From contig CAKRFP010000009.1 of the NCBI GenBank assembly GCA_934320645.1, positions 1 to 64,000 of the forward strand: a stretch of 64,000 bases of DNA, given 5' to 3'. The notes beneath the pieces are model-generated. The model saw only the letters and a program-made list of their open reading frames with translations. It was not told the DNA's origin and did no database searches. This document shows, piece after piece, positions 1-9,750 of the stretch (the stretch's first letter is position 1; every line of letters starts with the position of its first letter). A program made the translations under genes and the position numbers. The stretch comes from an uncultured Bariatricus sp. (GTDB lineage Bacteria; Bacillota; Clostridia; Lachnospirales; Lachnospiraceae).

Positions 1-735
1 AAAGGCTCTTACGTATCAACCTTCTTCCCGAAAGCATTTACGCTTGACAATTATATAAAACTATTTACTGATACATCCATTTTAAATTTTCCGCAGATGT
101 TTATGAACACATTGTTTATTGCAATTTGTTCCTGCATTTTATCAGCATTTTATGTGCTGGCAGTTTCCTACTGTTTGTCCAGACTGAAATTTAAAATGAG
201 AAAACCATATATGAACATGGCAATGATTCTGGGATTGTTCCCGGGATTTATGTCCATGATCGCTGTGTACTTTATTTTAAAGGCGATGGGACTTACAGAA
301 GGAAACCTGATTAAATTGGCTCTGATTTTATGTTATTCCGGTGGTGCAGGACTGGGTTTCCAGATTGCAAAAGGATTCTTTGATACAATTCCGGTTGCAA
401 TTGATGAAGCTGCACTTTTGGATGGATGTACCAGATGGCAGATTTTCAGCAAGATCACACTGCCACTTAGTAAGCCGATCATTGTATATACAGTGCTGAC
501 ATCTTTCATGGCTCCGTGGCTCGATTTCATTTTTGCGAAGGTAATCTGCAGAGCAAACTCAGACCAGTATACGATTGCAATTGGACTTTGGAAAATGTTG
601 GAAAAAGAATATATTGACAGTTGGTACACCAGTTTTGCGGCAGGTGCGGTTCTGATTTCAATCCCGATTGCGATTCTGTTCCTGTTTATGCAGAGGTATT
701 ATGTAGATGGTGTATCAGGTGCAGTTAAAGGATAA
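1..735 (+). CDS. Sugar ABC transporter permease, MalG type (5' end outside window)
   Basis: The frame is open from the first base, so the gene begins before the window; the Met codon at 97 lies inside the protein. The product is an inner-membrane permease of the MalG/CUT1 class, with about five hydrophobic helices visible. It carries the cytoplasmic EAA loop (EAALLDG, then LPLSKP about ten residues later) that docks onto the ATPase, and ends with the GAVKG-type tail usual for MalG proteins. The stop at 733-735 is only 8 bp before the pullulanase gene, and four more alpha-glucan enzymes follow on the same strand, so the natural substrate is inferred to be maltodextrin. The specificity itself cannot be read from the sequence. 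Confidence 0.9.
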   Translation, partial: KGSYVSTFFPKAFTLDNYIKLFTDTSILNFPQMFMNTLFIAICSCILSAFYVLAVSYCLSRLKFKMRKPYMNMAMILGLFPGFMSMIAVYFILKAMGLTEGNLIKLALILCYSGGAGLGFQIAKGFFDTIPVAIDEAALLDGCTRWQIFSKITLPLSKPIIVYTVLTSFMAPWLDFIFAKVICRANSDQYTIAIGLWKMLEKEYIDSWYTSFAAGAVLISIPIAILFLFMQRYYVDGVSGAVKG

Positions 736-743
736 GTAAGGCG

Positions 744-2690
744 ATGAAAGATAAGATGATGAAAGATAAAACAGAACTGAAAAAGTATTATTCTACAAAG
801 GAGTTTCTCGAAAATTATATTTATGAGGGAAATAATCTTGGCGTAGAATGTACAGAAGAAGGAACGGCATTCCGCCTGTGGTCACCACAGGCGGAACGCA
901 TTAGTTTAAACCTGTATCAGACAGGAGATGGAGGAAATGCATACGAGCAGATTCCGATGAAAAAAGAAGAAAAGGGTGTGTGGAGTTGGGAGAGCAAAGA
1001 AGAACTTCACGGCGTTTATTATGATTATCTGATTACACGCAATGGCGAAGAAGTCCGATCAGCAGACCCATATGCAAAGGCATGCGGAGTTAACGGATTG
1101 CGCAGCATGGCAGTGAATCTGAAAAAGACCAATCCAAAAGGATGGGAAAAAGATCAGACACCAGAAGAAGGACCGGAGAGAATCGTATATGAACTTCACG
1201 TAAAAGAATTTTCATGGGATAAGGCGGGTGGTTTTCCGGAAGAATATCGTGGGAAATACAAAGCATTTACGTGCAGACATACGACTTTGAATGAGGATGG
1301 GATTCATCCGACCGGTCTGGATTATTTAAAAGAACTCGGGGTGACACACATTCAGATTATGCCGATGTATGACTATGGTTCTGTAAATGAAGCAGGGGAA
1401 GATACAGAATTCAATTGGGGGTACGATCCAGTCAATTACAATGTGCCGGAGGGCTCCTATGCGACAGATGCCAGACATGGTGAAGTTAGAATTCGGGAAA
1501 TGAAAGAAATGATCCAGGCAATTCATGAAGCTGGTTTTGGTGTAATCATGGATGTTGTCTACAACCATACTTATTCGCTGGACTCCTGGTTTCAGAGAAC
1601 TGTACCTTGGTATTTTTACCGGGTATTTCCGGATGGGAAGATCTCCGATGGTTCCGCATGTGGAAATGATGTTGCAAGCGAAAGAGAGATGTGTGCGAAA
1701 TATATTCTGGAATCAGTGCTTTACTGGACAGAGGAATATCATATTGATGGATTCCGTTTTGACCTGATGGGACTTCTGGATGTAGATTTAATGAATCGGA
1801 TCCGAAGTGAACTGGATCAGCGATACGGAAAAGGAAAGAAGATTATTTACGGAGAACCTTGGGCAGCAGAACAGACAGCTGTAGAAGGCGGTAAAAAACT
1901 GGCAACAAAAGAAAGTATTGGGCTTCTGGATGAAAATATCGGAGCGTTCTGTGACAGCACCCGAGATGGAATCAAAGGCTCTGCACTCCGGGCAAAGGAA
2001 GCCGGATTTATAAATGGAGCGGAAGGAAAAGAAGACGAAATGCTTGCAAGTGTGGCTGCATGGTGTACAAATCCTTATCATGCAGAAGGATTTGAGAATG
2101 TCAAAGCACCTTCACAGATTGTTACCTATGTATCAGCACATGACAATCATACCCTGTGGGATAAATTAAAAGAGACAGTCCCGGAGGAAGAATGTATGAG
2201 GCTGAATAAAATGGCAGCAGCAATCTATATGACCTGTCAGGGAACGCTGTTCTTCTTATCGGGAGAAGAATTTGCCCGTACAAAAGATGGACAGGATAAT
2301 ACCTTTAAGGCGCCGATCACTCTAAACCGTCTCGACTGGGAAAAGGCACGGGAAAATAAGGAACTGGTTCGTTATTATCAGGGGCTGATTGCACTTCGAA
2401 AACAGCTCTCTGGGCTTTGTGACAAATCAAAAGACAGTTATAAACGAATTACGGATATGTGGAAAGAAAAAGACGTAGTAGGGTTTACAGTGCTCAATGA
2501 TGAAAAAGCAAGATGGAGTCAGGTAAAAATAATTTACAATGCAAGAAAAAGTAGCTATAAAGAAGTTTTGGATGACGACTGGGAAATATTGAGCGATGCA
2601 GATGACAGCTGGTGCTGGGAAAAAGAAATTTGTGCAGGCAGACAGATAGAGGCTGTACCGCAGAGCGTTTTGATACTTGGACGTAAGTAA
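744..2690 (+). CDS. pulA: Type I pullulanase (GH13_14)
   Basis: Hydrolyses alpha-1,6 branch links in pullulan, glycogen and branched maltodextrins. The 648-residue protein has an N-terminal CBM48-like beta domain (about residues 25-110) and then the GH13 barrel. The type I signature (NWGYDP) lies near residue 225. Catalytic positions are D340 (GFRFDL), E371 (YGEPWA) and D467 (SAHDNH), so the site is intact. There is no signal peptide, so it acts in the cytoplasm on imported oligosaccharides. It starts 8 bp after the permease stop; a second ATG at 756 is possible, and the ribosome site at 744 is weak, which fits translational coupling. It is the second gene of the glucan operon. Confidence 0.95.
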   Translation: MKDKMMKDKTELKKYYSTKEFLENYIYEGNNLGVECTEEGTAFRLWSPQAERISLNLYQTGDGGNAYEQIPMKKEEKGVWSWESKEELHGVYYDYLITRNGEEVRSADPYAKACGVNGLRSMAVNLKKTNPKGWEKDQTPEEGPERIVYELHVKEFSWDKAGGFPEEYRGKYKAFTCRHTTLNEDGIHPTGLDYLKELGVTHIQIMPMYDYGSVNEAGEDTEFNWGYDPVNYNVPEGSYATDARHGEVRIREMKEMIQAIHEAGFGVIMDVVYNHTYSLDSWFQRTVPWYFYRVFPDGKISDGSACGNDVASEREMCAKYILESVLYWTEEYHIDGFRFDLMGLLDVDLMNRIRSELDQRYGKGKKIIYGEPWAAEQTAVEGGKKLATKESIGLLDENIGAFCDSTRDGIKGSALRAKEAGFINGAEGKEDEMLASVAAWCTNPYHAEGFENVKAPSQIVTYVSAHDNHTLWDKLKETVPEEECMRLNKMAAAIYMTCQGTLFFLSGEEFARTKDGQDNTFKAPITLNRLDWEKARENKELVRYYQGLIALRKQLSGLCDKSKDSYKRITDMWKEKDVVGFTVLNDEKARWSQVKIIYNARKSSYKEVLDDDWEILSDADDSWCWEKEICAGRQIEAVPQSVLILGRK

Positions 2691-2707
2691 TTAAGGAGGA
2701 GTGGTGC

Positions 2708-4660
2708 ATGAAATGCATTTATGGAAGACAGGATTGGAAAACGCTGGAGAGAGGTCTTGAAAATTGCTATTTATTAACCAATGGTCTAGGAGGTTTTTCT
2801 TCGCTTACTATGACCGGAGCTGTGGCAAGAAATGATCATTCGGTATTTATGGCATGTACGAAAGCTCCAAATCACAGAGTGAATATGGTTCACCGTATAA
2901 AAGAAGAACTGGGTATTGGGGAAACAAAGTATGTTCTTTCAACTCAGGAATTTGCAGATGGAGCAAAAGAAGAAGGATACCGTTATCTTACAGAGTTTTC
3001 TTTTGGAATTCTTCCTTTGTGGCGTTATCTGACAAGTGGAATAGAGATAGAAAAAGAGATTGCGATGGCACAGGGATGCAATCAGATTGCAGTGAATTAT
3101 CATCTGAAAAACCGAGGTCAGAAAGAGGCCGTTCTCTGTGTAACTCCGTTTTTTCAATTTGAACCTAAAGGGGAAGATTTGAAAGAAGATAAGATATTTT
3201 CAAGACAAGAGCAAAAGATTACCGATGGAAAGTATAATCTTTTCTTTGAAACAAATGGGGAGGCAGAAGAATTTCAGGAAAAGAAAGAAACGTATTTTTA
3301 TCGTTACGATGAATGTGATGGAAGACGAGAAAATGGAACCGCAAGCGCAGTGTATCAGATTAAAAAGCGGGTAAAGCCAGGAGAAGAGACAGATTTGACA
3401 GTAATTTATTCGCTGGAAAGTCAGATTGGTATGGATGCAAAAAAATTATTTGATAAAATGAAAGAAGAACAGATCCATCACCAAGAGAAGCTTATAAAGA
3501 CTTCAGGTTTGAAAAATAAACTGGCACAGACACTGGTATGTAGTGCAGACAAATTCCTTTCGAAAAGAGAGTCCACGGACGGATTGACCATTCTTGCCGG
3601 TTTTCCTTTTTTTGAGGATTGGGGAAGAGATACAATGATTGCACTTCCGGGAATCTGCATCTCCACAGGAAGATTTGAAAGTGCAAAATCAATTTTGCGG
3701 ACATTTGCATTTTATGAAAAGGATGGATTGATGCCAAATCTGTTTCCAGAGGGGGAGAATGAGCCACTTTATAATACTGTAGATGCGGCACTATTATTTA
3801 TCAACTGTGTGTGGTTATATTATGAAAAAACTCAGGATATCAAATTTGTAGAGGAAATGTATCCGGTAATGCAAAGAATTATTTCCGGTTATGAAAGAGG
3901 AACAAATTTCAATATCCATATGGAAGAAGATGGTCTTATCAGTGCCGGAGCGGGGCTGGATCAGGTAACGTGGATGGATGTACGTGTGGGAGAAATCCTT
4001 CCGACACCAAGACATGGGAAACCGGTGGAGATCAATGCTTACTGGTATAATGCACTTTGTATCATGCAAAAGTTTTCTGAAGTTTTGAAGAAAAATGAAG
4101 AGCAGAAATATGGAGAACTCGCACAGAAAGTGAAAGAATCTTTTGCACGAGAATTCTGGATGGAGGAAAAACACTGTCTGAAGGATGTAATCTCAGAAAC
4201 AAAGGCAGATACACAAATTCGCTGTAATCAGATATGGGCGGTGTCTATGCCATTTACAATGTTGGACGAAGAAAAAGAAAGACGGATTGTGGATACGGTG
4301 TTTGAAAAGCTGTATACGCCGTATGGACTTCGGACATTAGATCCAGAAGACGAGGAATTTCATGCAAGCTACGGCGGAGAGATGATAAAAAGAGATCTTT
4401 CCTATCATCAGGGAACCGTTTGGACTTTTCCGATGGGTGGATATTATCTCGCATATCTAAAAGTAAATAAAGATTCAAGAGAAGCAAAAGAGATTGTGGC
4501 AAAGCAGTTGGAAGTGTTGGAAAGTGCAATGCGTGAAGGATGTATTGGCCAGCTCCCTGAGATTTATGATGGAGAGATTCCGGTTTCTTCAAAAGGATGT
4601 TTTGCACAGGCGTGGAGCGTAGGGGAAATCCTGCGTGTTTATGAAAAATTGGAGGAATAA
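2708..4660 (+). CDS. Amylo-alpha-1,6-glucosidase / glycogen-debranching enzyme (GH133)
   Basis: A 650-residue protein of the archaeal/bacterial GDE family: an N-terminal GDE_N beta-rich domain (about residues 10-240) and a C-terminal (alpha/alpha)6 domain related to GH15. The family motif GRDTMIALPG starts near residue 306. Members remove single glucose stubs or short branches linked alpha-1,6. It begins 17 bp after pulA behind a good AGGAGG site (about 2694-2699) and is followed 4 bp later by the next gene. The operon therefore holds two unrelated debranching chemistries (GH13 and GH133), suggesting one for dietary branched dextrins and one for glycogen-like limit dextrins; that division is inference. 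Confidence 0.92.
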   Translation: MKCIYGRQDWKTLERGLENCYLLTNGLGGFSSLTMTGAVARNDHSVFMACTKAPNHRVNMVHRIKEELGIGETKYVLSTQEFADGAKEEGYRYLTEFSFGILPLWRYLTSGIEIEKEIAMAQGCNQIAVNYHLKNRGQKEAVLCVTPFFQFEPKGEDLKEDKIFSRQEQKITDGKYNLFFETNGEAEEFQEKKETYFYRYDECDGRRENGTASAVYQIKKRVKPGEETDLTVIYSLESQIGMDAKKLFDKMKEEQIHHQEKLIKTSGLKNKLAQTLVCSADKFLSKRESTDGLTILAGFPFFEDWGRDTMIALPGICISTGRFESAKSILRTFAFYEKDGLMPNLFPEGENEPLYNTVDAALLFINCVWLYYEKTQDIKFVEEMYPVMQRIISGYERGTNFNIHMEEDGLISAGAGLDQVTWMDVRVGEILPTPRHGKPVEINAYWYNALCIMQKFSEVLKKNEEQKYGELAQKVKESFAREFWMEEKHCLKDVISETKADTQIRCNQIWAVSMPFTMLDEEKERRIVDTVFEKLYTPYGLRTLDPEDEEFHASYGGEMIKRDLSYHQGTVWTFPMGGYYLAYLKVNKDSREAKEIVAKQLEVLESAMREGCIGQLPEIYDGEIPVSSKGCFAQAWSVGEILRVYEKLEE

Positions 4661-4664
4661 TAAG

Positions 4665-6419
4665 ATGGAGTTTACCGGGGTATATCATAAAACATCAGAG
4701 CAGATGAGTTATTCGTTGGATGAGGACAGACTAATTGTAAATATTAAGACCGGGTATGATGTAAAACAGGTATTTATTCATTATGGAGATCCTTATGAAG
4801 CAGGAATCTTGGGTGGAAAGGAAAAGTGGATTGGAAAAAGAGAGGAAATTATTTATAAAAAACGTCTGTCGCATCAAATCTGGTGGACAACAACGCTTCT
4901 TCCTGCATATAAAAGATGTAAATATTATTTTGAACTGAGGACAGAAAAGGAAGTCTGGTATTATTTTGAAGACGGTTTCCTGACAGAAGAACAGCTTCAG
5001 ATGGATGGTCGTATGCAGCAGTGTTTTATTGTACCATGGATGAATCCTGCAGATATAAATCGCACACCTGCATGGGTAAATGATACGATCTGGTATCAGA
5101 TCTTTCCGGACAGGTTCTGCAATGGGACACCGGAAAAGAATGGAAATGATATCACACCGTGGAGAAATCACGGAACCGTGACAAATCAGGAAAAATTCGG
5201 AGGAAATCTGGAGGGAATCCGTCAGAGACTACAGTATCTTCAGGAGCTGGGAATTACCGGAATTTATCTGAATCCGATTATGGAAGCAGAATCTAACCAC
5301 AAATATGATACTACAGATTATACAAAGATTGATCCGGCTTTCGGCAATGAAGAAATGATGAAAGCACTTTGCAGGGAAGCGCACGAAAAAGGAATCCGTA
5401 TTATGGTTGACGCAGTATTTAATCACTGCGGAAGAAAATTCGCGCCGTGGATGGATGTACTGGAGCATGGGAAAGATTCCCGTTATGCGGACTGGTTTAT
5501 GATAGAAGACTGGGAACAGATCGGAAAAAGAGCAGACACCAGAGACAGGCGCTTTTACTCTTTCGCATTTGCAGATACGATGCCAAAATTAAATACGAAT
5601 AACGAAGAAGTAATTGAGTATTTTTGTAAGGTCTGCGAGGAATGGGTTCAAAAATTTGATATAGATGGAATCCGTTTTGATGTAGGAAATGAAGTATCAC
5701 ATCGGTTCTTAAAGCGGATGCGAGAACATTTAAAAACGATAAAACCGGACATTTATCTGTTGGGAGAAATCTGGCACGATGCAAGCCAGTGGCTGCAAGG
5801 AGATGAATATGATTCCGTTATGAATTACCCATTGCTCAGCGGAATCCATGACTTTTTCCTTGATAAAACGATGAAAAAAGAGGAATTTGAATATATGGTA
5901 AATCGTTGCTATACCATGTATATGCAGCAAAATAATGATGTACTTTTCAACCTGCTGGATTCCCACGATACAGAGAGACTTATGAATCGTTTTCATGATC
6001 TGGATAAATTTTATCAGCAGCTTGCAATTCTCTTTACGCTTCCGGGAAGCCCTTGCATTTATTACGGAACAGAAATCGCAATGGAAGGTGCCCATGACCC
6101 GGATTGCAGAAGATGTATGCCATGGAGTGAGATTGAAAGCAAAGAGAATCAGGAAAAGATTGCAATGATGCGGAAACTGATCATGCTTAGAAGAAACGAG
6201 AAAATGTGCAGAAGCCCGCATTTCCATTTTCCGGATACATATGAAAATGATCGGTGTGTAGAATATATCAAGTTAGACGAAGAAGGTGATCAAATTGAGG
6301 TTCTGTTAAATGCATCGGAGGAAGAAGTAAAAGTAAAAGGAAATGGGGAAATTCTTTTTGCCCGAGAATTTGATGGAGAGATACTTGGCGTAAATGGAAC
6401 GCTCATTCGTAGAATTTAG
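4665..6419 (+). CDS. Neopullulanase / cyclomaltodextrinase-like alpha-amylase (GH13_20)
   Basis: 584 residues. The N-terminal beta domain (about 1-120) typical of neopullulanase, maltogenic amylase and cyclomaltodextrinase precedes the GH13 barrel. Catalytic residues are D339 (GIRFDVGN), E368 (GEIWHD) and D435 (LDSHDTER); the MPKLN segment before D339 is also typical of GH13_20. No secretion signal, so cytoplasmic cleavage of maltodextrins or cyclodextrins is likely. I place the start at ATG 4665, just after a GGAGGA ribosome site (4651-4656), not at an in-frame ATG 30 bp upstream inside the preceding gene. Fourth gene of the operon. Confidence 0.92.
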   Translation: MEFTGVYHKTSEQMSYSLDEDRLIVNIKTGYDVKQVFIHYGDPYEAGILGGKEKWIGKREEIIYKKRLSHQIWWTTTLLPAYKRCKYYFELRTEKEVWYYFEDGFLTEEQLQMDGRMQQCFIVPWMNPADINRTPAWVNDTIWYQIFPDRFCNGTPEKNGNDITPWRNHGTVTNQEKFGGNLEGIRQRLQYLQELGITGIYLNPIMEAESNHKYDTTDYTKIDPAFGNEEMMKALCREAHEKGIRIMVDAVFNHCGRKFAPWMDVLEHGKDSRYADWFMIEDWEQIGKRADTRDRRFYSFAFADTMPKLNTNNEEVIEYFCKVCEEWVQKFDIDGIRFDVGNEVSHRFLKRMREHLKTIKPDIYLLGEIWHDASQWLQGDEYDSVMNYPLLSGIHDFFLDKTMKKEEFEYMVNRCYTMYMQQNNDVLFNLLDSHDTERLMNRFHDLDKFYQQLAILFTLPGSPCIYYGTEIAMEGAHDPDCRRCMPWSEIESKENQEKIAMMRKLIMLRRNEKMCRSPHFHFPDTYENDRCVEYIKLDEEGDQIEVLLNASEEEVKVKGNGEILFAREFDGEILGVNGTLIRRI

Positions 6420-6489
6420 AGAACATAAAGAAAGGAGAAGATATCCCGGTAGAATCAGAAAATCTGCCGAAGAGATATCGAGACAGAGC

Positions 6490-8121
6490 ATGGAAAATAA
6501 GAATAAATGGTGGAAAAATGCAGTTGTATATCAGATTTATCCGAAAAGCTTTCAAGATTCGGATGGAGATGGAATCGGTGATATTCCAGGAATTATCAGC
6601 AGATTGGATTATTTGAAAAAACTTGGAATAGATGCAATCTGGCTTTCACCGGTGTATCGTTCTCCACAGGATGACAATGGATACGATATTTCAGATTATC
6701 AGGATATTGAGCCAATGTTCGGAACAATGGAAGATATGGAACGATTATTTGCGGAAGCAAAGAAACGTGAAATCCGAATTATGATGGATCTTGTGTTAAA
6801 TCATACTTCAGATGAACACAGATGGTTTTTGGAGGCAAAGAAAAGCAAAGACAATCCGTATCATGATTATTATGTGTGGCGTGACGGAGAAGAAGGTATT
6901 TACCCAAATAATATGAATTCTGTGTTCGGAGGACCGGCATGGGAGTGGGTTCCAGAACTGGGACAGTATTATTTTCATCAGTTTTCAGTGAAACAGCCAG
7001 ATCTGAACTGGGAGAATCCGAAAGTGAGAAGAGAGCTCTATGATATGATTCTCTGGTGGATGGAAAAAGGAGCAGGTGGATTCCGTCTGGATGTAATCGA
7101 TCAGATTGCAAAAGAGCCAGATCTTAAGATCACAAATAATGGACCAAAGCTGCATGAATTTCTGCGTGAACTAAGCAGAGAAACATTTCAGAAGGGGGAT
7201 ATGATCACTGTTGGAGAAGCCTGGGGAGCAACACCGGAAATTGCAAAGAAATATAGTAATCCAGATGGCAGTGAATTTTCTATGGTTTTTCAGTTTGAGC
7301 ACATTATGCTTGATCAGGAAGAAGGAAAAGAAAAATGGGATACGATTCCATTGAATCTGGTTAAGCTGAAAAAATGCCTTGCAAAGTGGCAGAATACTTT
7401 ATATCAGACAGGATGGAACAGTCTGTTCATGAATAACCATGATCTTCCTAGAATCGTGTCGCGTTGGGGAAATGACGGAAAATACAGAAAAGAGTCGGCA
7501 ACAATGCTGGCGACAATGCTTCATGGAATGCAGGGAACTCCTTACATTTACCAGGGAGAAGAGCTGGGAATGACGAATGTGCAGTTTGACAGCATTGAAG
7601 AATATGAAGATATTGAGACATTGAATATGTACAAAGAGCGCCTGGAAAAAGGATATCAGCCAGAAGAAATCATGCATTCTATTTATGCAAGAAGCCGTGA
7701 TAATGCCCGTACTCCGATGCAGTGGAGCGGGGAGGAGAACGGAGGATTCACAACAGGAGAACCATGGTTTGCCGTGAATCCAAATTATACCAGAATCAAT
7801 GCCAAAGAGGCACTGGAAGATGAAAATTCGGTATTTTACTATTATCAGAAGCTGATTCGTTTAAGAAAAGAAAATCCAGTATTCGTGAATGGAAAATTTG
7901 AACTTCTTCTGCCGGAAGATGAGAGAATTTTCGCCTATACGAGAACAGATGAGCATACAAAGATGCTGGTATGTACAAACTTTACGGATGAGGAAGTTAG
8001 CTGCCCATTGTTTGATGAGTGGAAAGCCGGGGAAGTCTGGATCCGGAATTATGAGGACGACAGAGAAGGAAATATATTGCGTCCTTATGAGGCGGTGATA
8101 ATTGCATTTACTGGCAAATAG
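6490..8121 (+). CDS. malL: Oligo-1,6-glucosidase / alpha-glucosidase (GH13_31)
   Basis: 543 residues, the usual length for cytoplasmic oligo-1,6-glucosidases. The start at 6490 matches the conserved family N terminus (WWKNAVVYQIYPKSF); an upstream in-frame ATG at 6394 would overlap the previous gene and add about 32 unrelated residues. Catalytic residues are D201 (GFRLDV), E243 (VGEAW) and D318 (NNHD). The residue after the nucleophile is Val (V202); in this subfamily Val favours alpha-1,6 and Ala/Thr favours alpha-1,4 substrates, so isomaltase-type activity is inferred. It is the last gene of the glucan operon, 70 bp after its neighbour with only a weak ribosome site. No clear terminator follows before the converging GC-rich patch. 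Confidence 0.92.
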   Translation: MENKNKWWKNAVVYQIYPKSFQDSDGDGIGDIPGIISRLDYLKKLGIDAIWLSPVYRSPQDDNGYDISDYQDIEPMFGTMEDMERLFAEAKKREIRIMMDLVLNHTSDEHRWFLEAKKSKDNPYHDYYVWRDGEEGIYPNNMNSVFGGPAWEWVPELGQYYFHQFSVKQPDLNWENPKVRRELYDMILWWMEKGAGGFRLDVIDQIAKEPDLKITNNGPKLHEFLRELSRETFQKGDMITVGEAWGATPEIAKKYSNPDGSEFSMVFQFEHIMLDQEEGKEKWDTIPLNLVKLKKCLAKWQNTLYQTGWNSLFMNNHDLPRIVSRWGNDGKYRKESATMLATMLHGMQGTPYIYQGEELGMTNVQFDSIEEYEDIETLNMYKERLEKGYQPEEIMHSIYARSRDNARTPMQWSGEENGGFTTGEPWFAVNPNYTRINAKEALEDENSVFYYYQKLIRLRKENPVFVNGKFELLLPEDERIFAYTRTDEHTKMLVCTNFTDEEVSCPLFDEWKAGEVWIRNYEDDREGNILRPYEAVIIAFTGK

Positions 8122-8146
8122 ATTGAGTTTTTTTGGGCATCAAAAT

Positions 8147-8890
8147 TCACTTACTATATTTCTTCCTGCCACGCTCCTCAAGAAAGAACGCCCATTCTTC
8201 CTTGAGGTATTTCGGCATACGGGGCATAGAGGACACCTCCTTTGTGCTGACAATCGTTGTGCCAATGGCTGCACCGCCGCTGACAAACAGCAAGGCAAGC
8301 CACAAAGCAAAATTGCTGGAATCGCCGGTCTGTGGAGATCCGGAATCGTCCTTCAGTTTTGCCGTTACAGTTTCTGCTTTTTTGATTTCCTTTGTACCAT
8401 CCTTGTCGCTGTAATATTTACCGCAACCGTCGCAGTACCAATACTCGATATTGCCCTCGGTGGTCTTTGTCGCCGCCTTTGCCGGGAAGTGCTTTAAGTT
8501 GGTGTGGTTCTTCGGATCAAGCTCACCGTATTCCGCACCGCAGACTTCGCACTTTGCCTTGTCCTTGCAGGTCGCTTTACCGCCGGTTTGGTCGTTTAAT
8601 ATCATAACGCTCTTTTCCGCTTTGAGGGCTTCCGTTACGCCCTCTTTTTCGGAAATCTGCTTTACCAGCCGAGAAAACAATGCTTCTGCCTGATGATGGA
8701 CTTTTGTACAGTCGGTGTTGCAAAACCTCTGCCTTGTGCTGTTCGGATAAAACTCTTTGTCGCACTGTTCGCAGATACGCTTCGGGTACTTATGACCGTC
8801 ATTCGCCGCCCAGCGTTCCGCCTTGGTTTTGGCTCTATGCGCAGCATTGCTCTCACGCTGCCGTCTTTTCTTGCGCTTGGCTTTTTCCAC
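8147..8890 (-). pseudogene. Mosaic ORF: Cys-rich domain + surface-protein tail with sortase-like signal + small mobile-element ORF
   Basis: A 247-codon frame (GTG start) that looks like several broken genes joined. The first ~90 codons are Lys/Arg-rich with CEQC and CNTDC pairs (zinc-finger like, unrecognised). The middle holds two Cys-pair segments (CEVCGAEYG, CDGCGKYYSD) known from Firmicute surface proteins, then SPQTGDSS plus a hydrophobic stretch, i.e. a sortase-type anchor. The last 26 codons restart with MPRMPK, preceded by a strong AAAGGAGG site, and resemble the N terminus of small ORFs of conjugative elements. There is no secretion signal, so the anchor cannot be used as such. Base composition is visibly more GC-rich than on either side. 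Probably non-functional; the assignments are by eye. Confidence 0.6.
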
Positions 8891-8905
8891 CGCTTCTTGC
8901 TCGGC

Positions 8906-8965
8906 TTATGCAAGCATTGCCTGAAATTCGGGATGGTTGAAGTTACGCCCTGTGTAACCGTCATT
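8906..8965 (-). pseudogene. Serine recombinase fragment
   Basis: Directly upstream of, and in frame with, the mosaic ORF lies a short segment reading NDGYTGRNFNHPEFQAMLA followed by TAA. This resembles the conserved region of large serine recombinases (usually DDGxSGxNFxRPxF), so I read it as a remnant of a mobile element. Only about 20 codons remain, so the identification is tentative, but it fits the GC-rich, foreign look of the patch. Confidence 0.45.
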
Positions 8966-9077
8966 TTTCAAAAGATTGTTTGTAAAAAATTTGTAATTCT
9001 AAAAATTCATATAAACTGTAATCTATGTTATCCTATATAAAAGTAAAAATACTGATGAAGAAAGCAGGAGGAAATTT

Positions 9078-9584
9078 ATGAACATTGAATTAAGTATTTT
9101 GGATTGGCTCCAGACGTTGCATACGCCTTTTCTGGATAAAATCATGGTATTTATCACAAGACTTGGGGATGCAGGAATTATATGGATTGTGTTGAGCATA
9201 GTATTGCTTCTGATTCCTAAAACGAGAAAAAGCGGTGCGGTTATGGTGGCTGCTTTAGTAGTAGATGTATTACTTTGCAATATTGTTTTGAAAAATCTTG
9301 TAGCACGGACAAGACCATATGATGTGAATACAGGTGTACACCTTCTGGTAGCAAAGCTTCATGATTATTCTTTTCCGTCCGGACATACGGCAGCTTCGTT
9401 TGCTTCGGTAACAGCTTTGTACCTGGCAGGTGAAAAGAAGCTTTGGAAATTTGCGCTTGTGCTGGCATGTCTGATCGCAATATCGAGGTTGTACCTGTAT
9501 GTACATTATCCGACAGATGTTCTTGGAGGAATTCTGTTCGGTGTGATTTCGGGATATTTGGGATATCGCAAAGTATTGAAATGA
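9078..9584 (+). CDS. PAP2-family phosphatase, probable undecaprenyl-diphosphatase
   Basis: 168-residue multi-pass membrane protein with the three-part PAP2 acid-phosphatase signature complete: K72...R79-P80, P100-S101-G102-H103, and S136-R137...H143...D147. Such proteins dephosphorylate lipid pyrophosphates, here most likely undecaprenyl diphosphate on the outer membrane face (BcrC role); phosphatidylglycerol phosphate is an alternative. A strong AGGAGG site precedes the ATG. The gene is monocistronic, bounded by the GC-rich patch and by the terminator at 9751-9786. Confidence 0.88.
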   Translation: MNIELSILDWLQTLHTPFLDKIMVFITRLGDAGIIWIVLSIVLLLIPKTRKSGAVMVAALVVDVLLCNIVLKNLVARTRPYDVNTGVHLLVAKLHDYSFPSGHTAASFASVTALYLAGEKKLWKFALVLACLIAISRLYLYVHYPTDVLGGILFGVISGYLGYRKVLK

Positions 9585-9693
9585 AGATGACCAAAGATTG
9601 CCGATCGGGAATCATATGCCGAAATTCCTGAAAGTGATCAAAGAAGTAACAGATGATGATTCCTACAAGAACGTATCTTTGGCGAGATTATGA
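9580..9693 (+). pseudogene. Possible C-terminal remnant of an unknown protein
   Basis: After the PAP2 gene, another frame stays open for 37 codons and reads like protein (LPIGNHMPKFLKVIKEVTDD...) before TGA at 9691-9693, with no credible start or ribosome site of its own. It may be the tail of a deleted gene. I do not recognise the family. Confidence 0.3.
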
Positions 9694-9750
9694 GGAAGTA
9701 AGCTTTTCTATAAAAAATCATATCCATTACAAAATGAAAAATTTAGATAC

